Assembly (NCBI GenBank): GCA_964577615.1
Contig: CAZNZW010000027.1
Coordinates: forward strand, 1-43,135
DNA from: QNYZ01 sp964577615
Lineage (GTDB): Bacteria > Desulfobacterota > Desulfobacteria > Desulfobacterales > QNYZ01
Direction of reading: 5' to 3'
Length of the DNA: 43,135 nt
Below, piece by piece: positions 43,117 through 43,135 of this stretch; positions within the stretch are counted from its first letter, which is position 1, and every line of letters begins with the position of its first letter. The notes below the pieces were generated by a model. It saw only the letters and a list, made by a program, of their open reading frames with translations, was not told the DNA's origin and did no database searches. Both the position numbers and the translations under genes were made by a program.

Positions 43117-43135
43117 AAATCGCCTTTTGGTTTGA

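Overview
The window looks like a chromosomal scaffold segment from a GC-rich, Gram-negative, sulfate-reducing bacterium of the Desulfobacterota, most likely a Desulfobacterales-type complete oxidiser. The pointers are a dissimilatory-type sulfate adenylyltransferase (sat) at the right end, a butyrate/isobutyrate-type acyl-CoA operon built around a fused isobutyryl-CoA mutase, a 2-hydroxyacyl-CoA dehydratase-type activase, and outer-envelope features (lipoprotein protease, two-membrane sensor kinase). The taxonomic placement is inference from gene content. It is an assembly scaffold: 100 Ns at 3814-3913 are flanked by the same 55 bp on both sides.

Layout, left to right. (1) 1-3439: ffh (minus, runs off the left edge) diverges from rlmN; rlmN converges on and overlaps a PP-loop thiolation-type protein. 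(2) 3440-3960: no gene; a bidirectional terminator, the scaffold gap and its 55-bp duplicate. (3) 3961-9740, minus: a sensor kinase and NtrC-type regulator pair (ZraSR-like, with a methionine-rich sensor loop), an FGGY sugar kinase, and a secreted protein of unknown function. (4) 9916-14522, plus: a HAD phosphatase, then a PhnD-C-E-E phosphonate/phosphite-type ABC transporter without C-P lyase genes. (5) 14693-21636, plus: branched-chain aminotransferase, UDP-glucose pyrophosphorylase-family enzyme and a 1475-residue double-domain activase. (6) 21798-23444, minus: PPK2 polyphosphate kinase, SixA phosphatase and a 43-residue peptide that is two-thirds lysine. (7) 23522-31408, minus: TetR regulator, IcmF, thiolase, 3-hydroxyacyl-CoA dehydrogenase, XRE-cupin regulator and acyl-CoA dehydrogenase, apparently one operon. 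(8) 31640-34963, minus: hisS, aspS and tRNA-Asn. (9) 35146-40679, minus: PreP-like M16 peptidase behind a small winged-helix-like protein, an M48 TPR lipoprotein protease, and a stand-alone pyruvate-kinase C-domain protein. (10) 40872-43116, plus: an amidohydrolase and sat.

How the parts work together: the IcmF operon can carry isobutyryl-CoA to butyryl-CoA, crotonyl-CoA (then hydration elsewhere), 3-hydroxybutyryl-CoA, acetoacetyl-CoA and two acetyl-CoA; the electrons would feed sulfate reduction, whose first enzyme is Sat. AspRS carries residues typical of the non-discriminating form and sits just upstream of tRNA-Asn, suggesting the transamidation route to Asn-tRNA. The most unusual item is the lysine-rich peptide downstream of PPK2 and SixA, which suggests an uncharacterised polyphosphate-linked module. 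Several promoters carry clear palindromes that look like operators for unidentified regulators.
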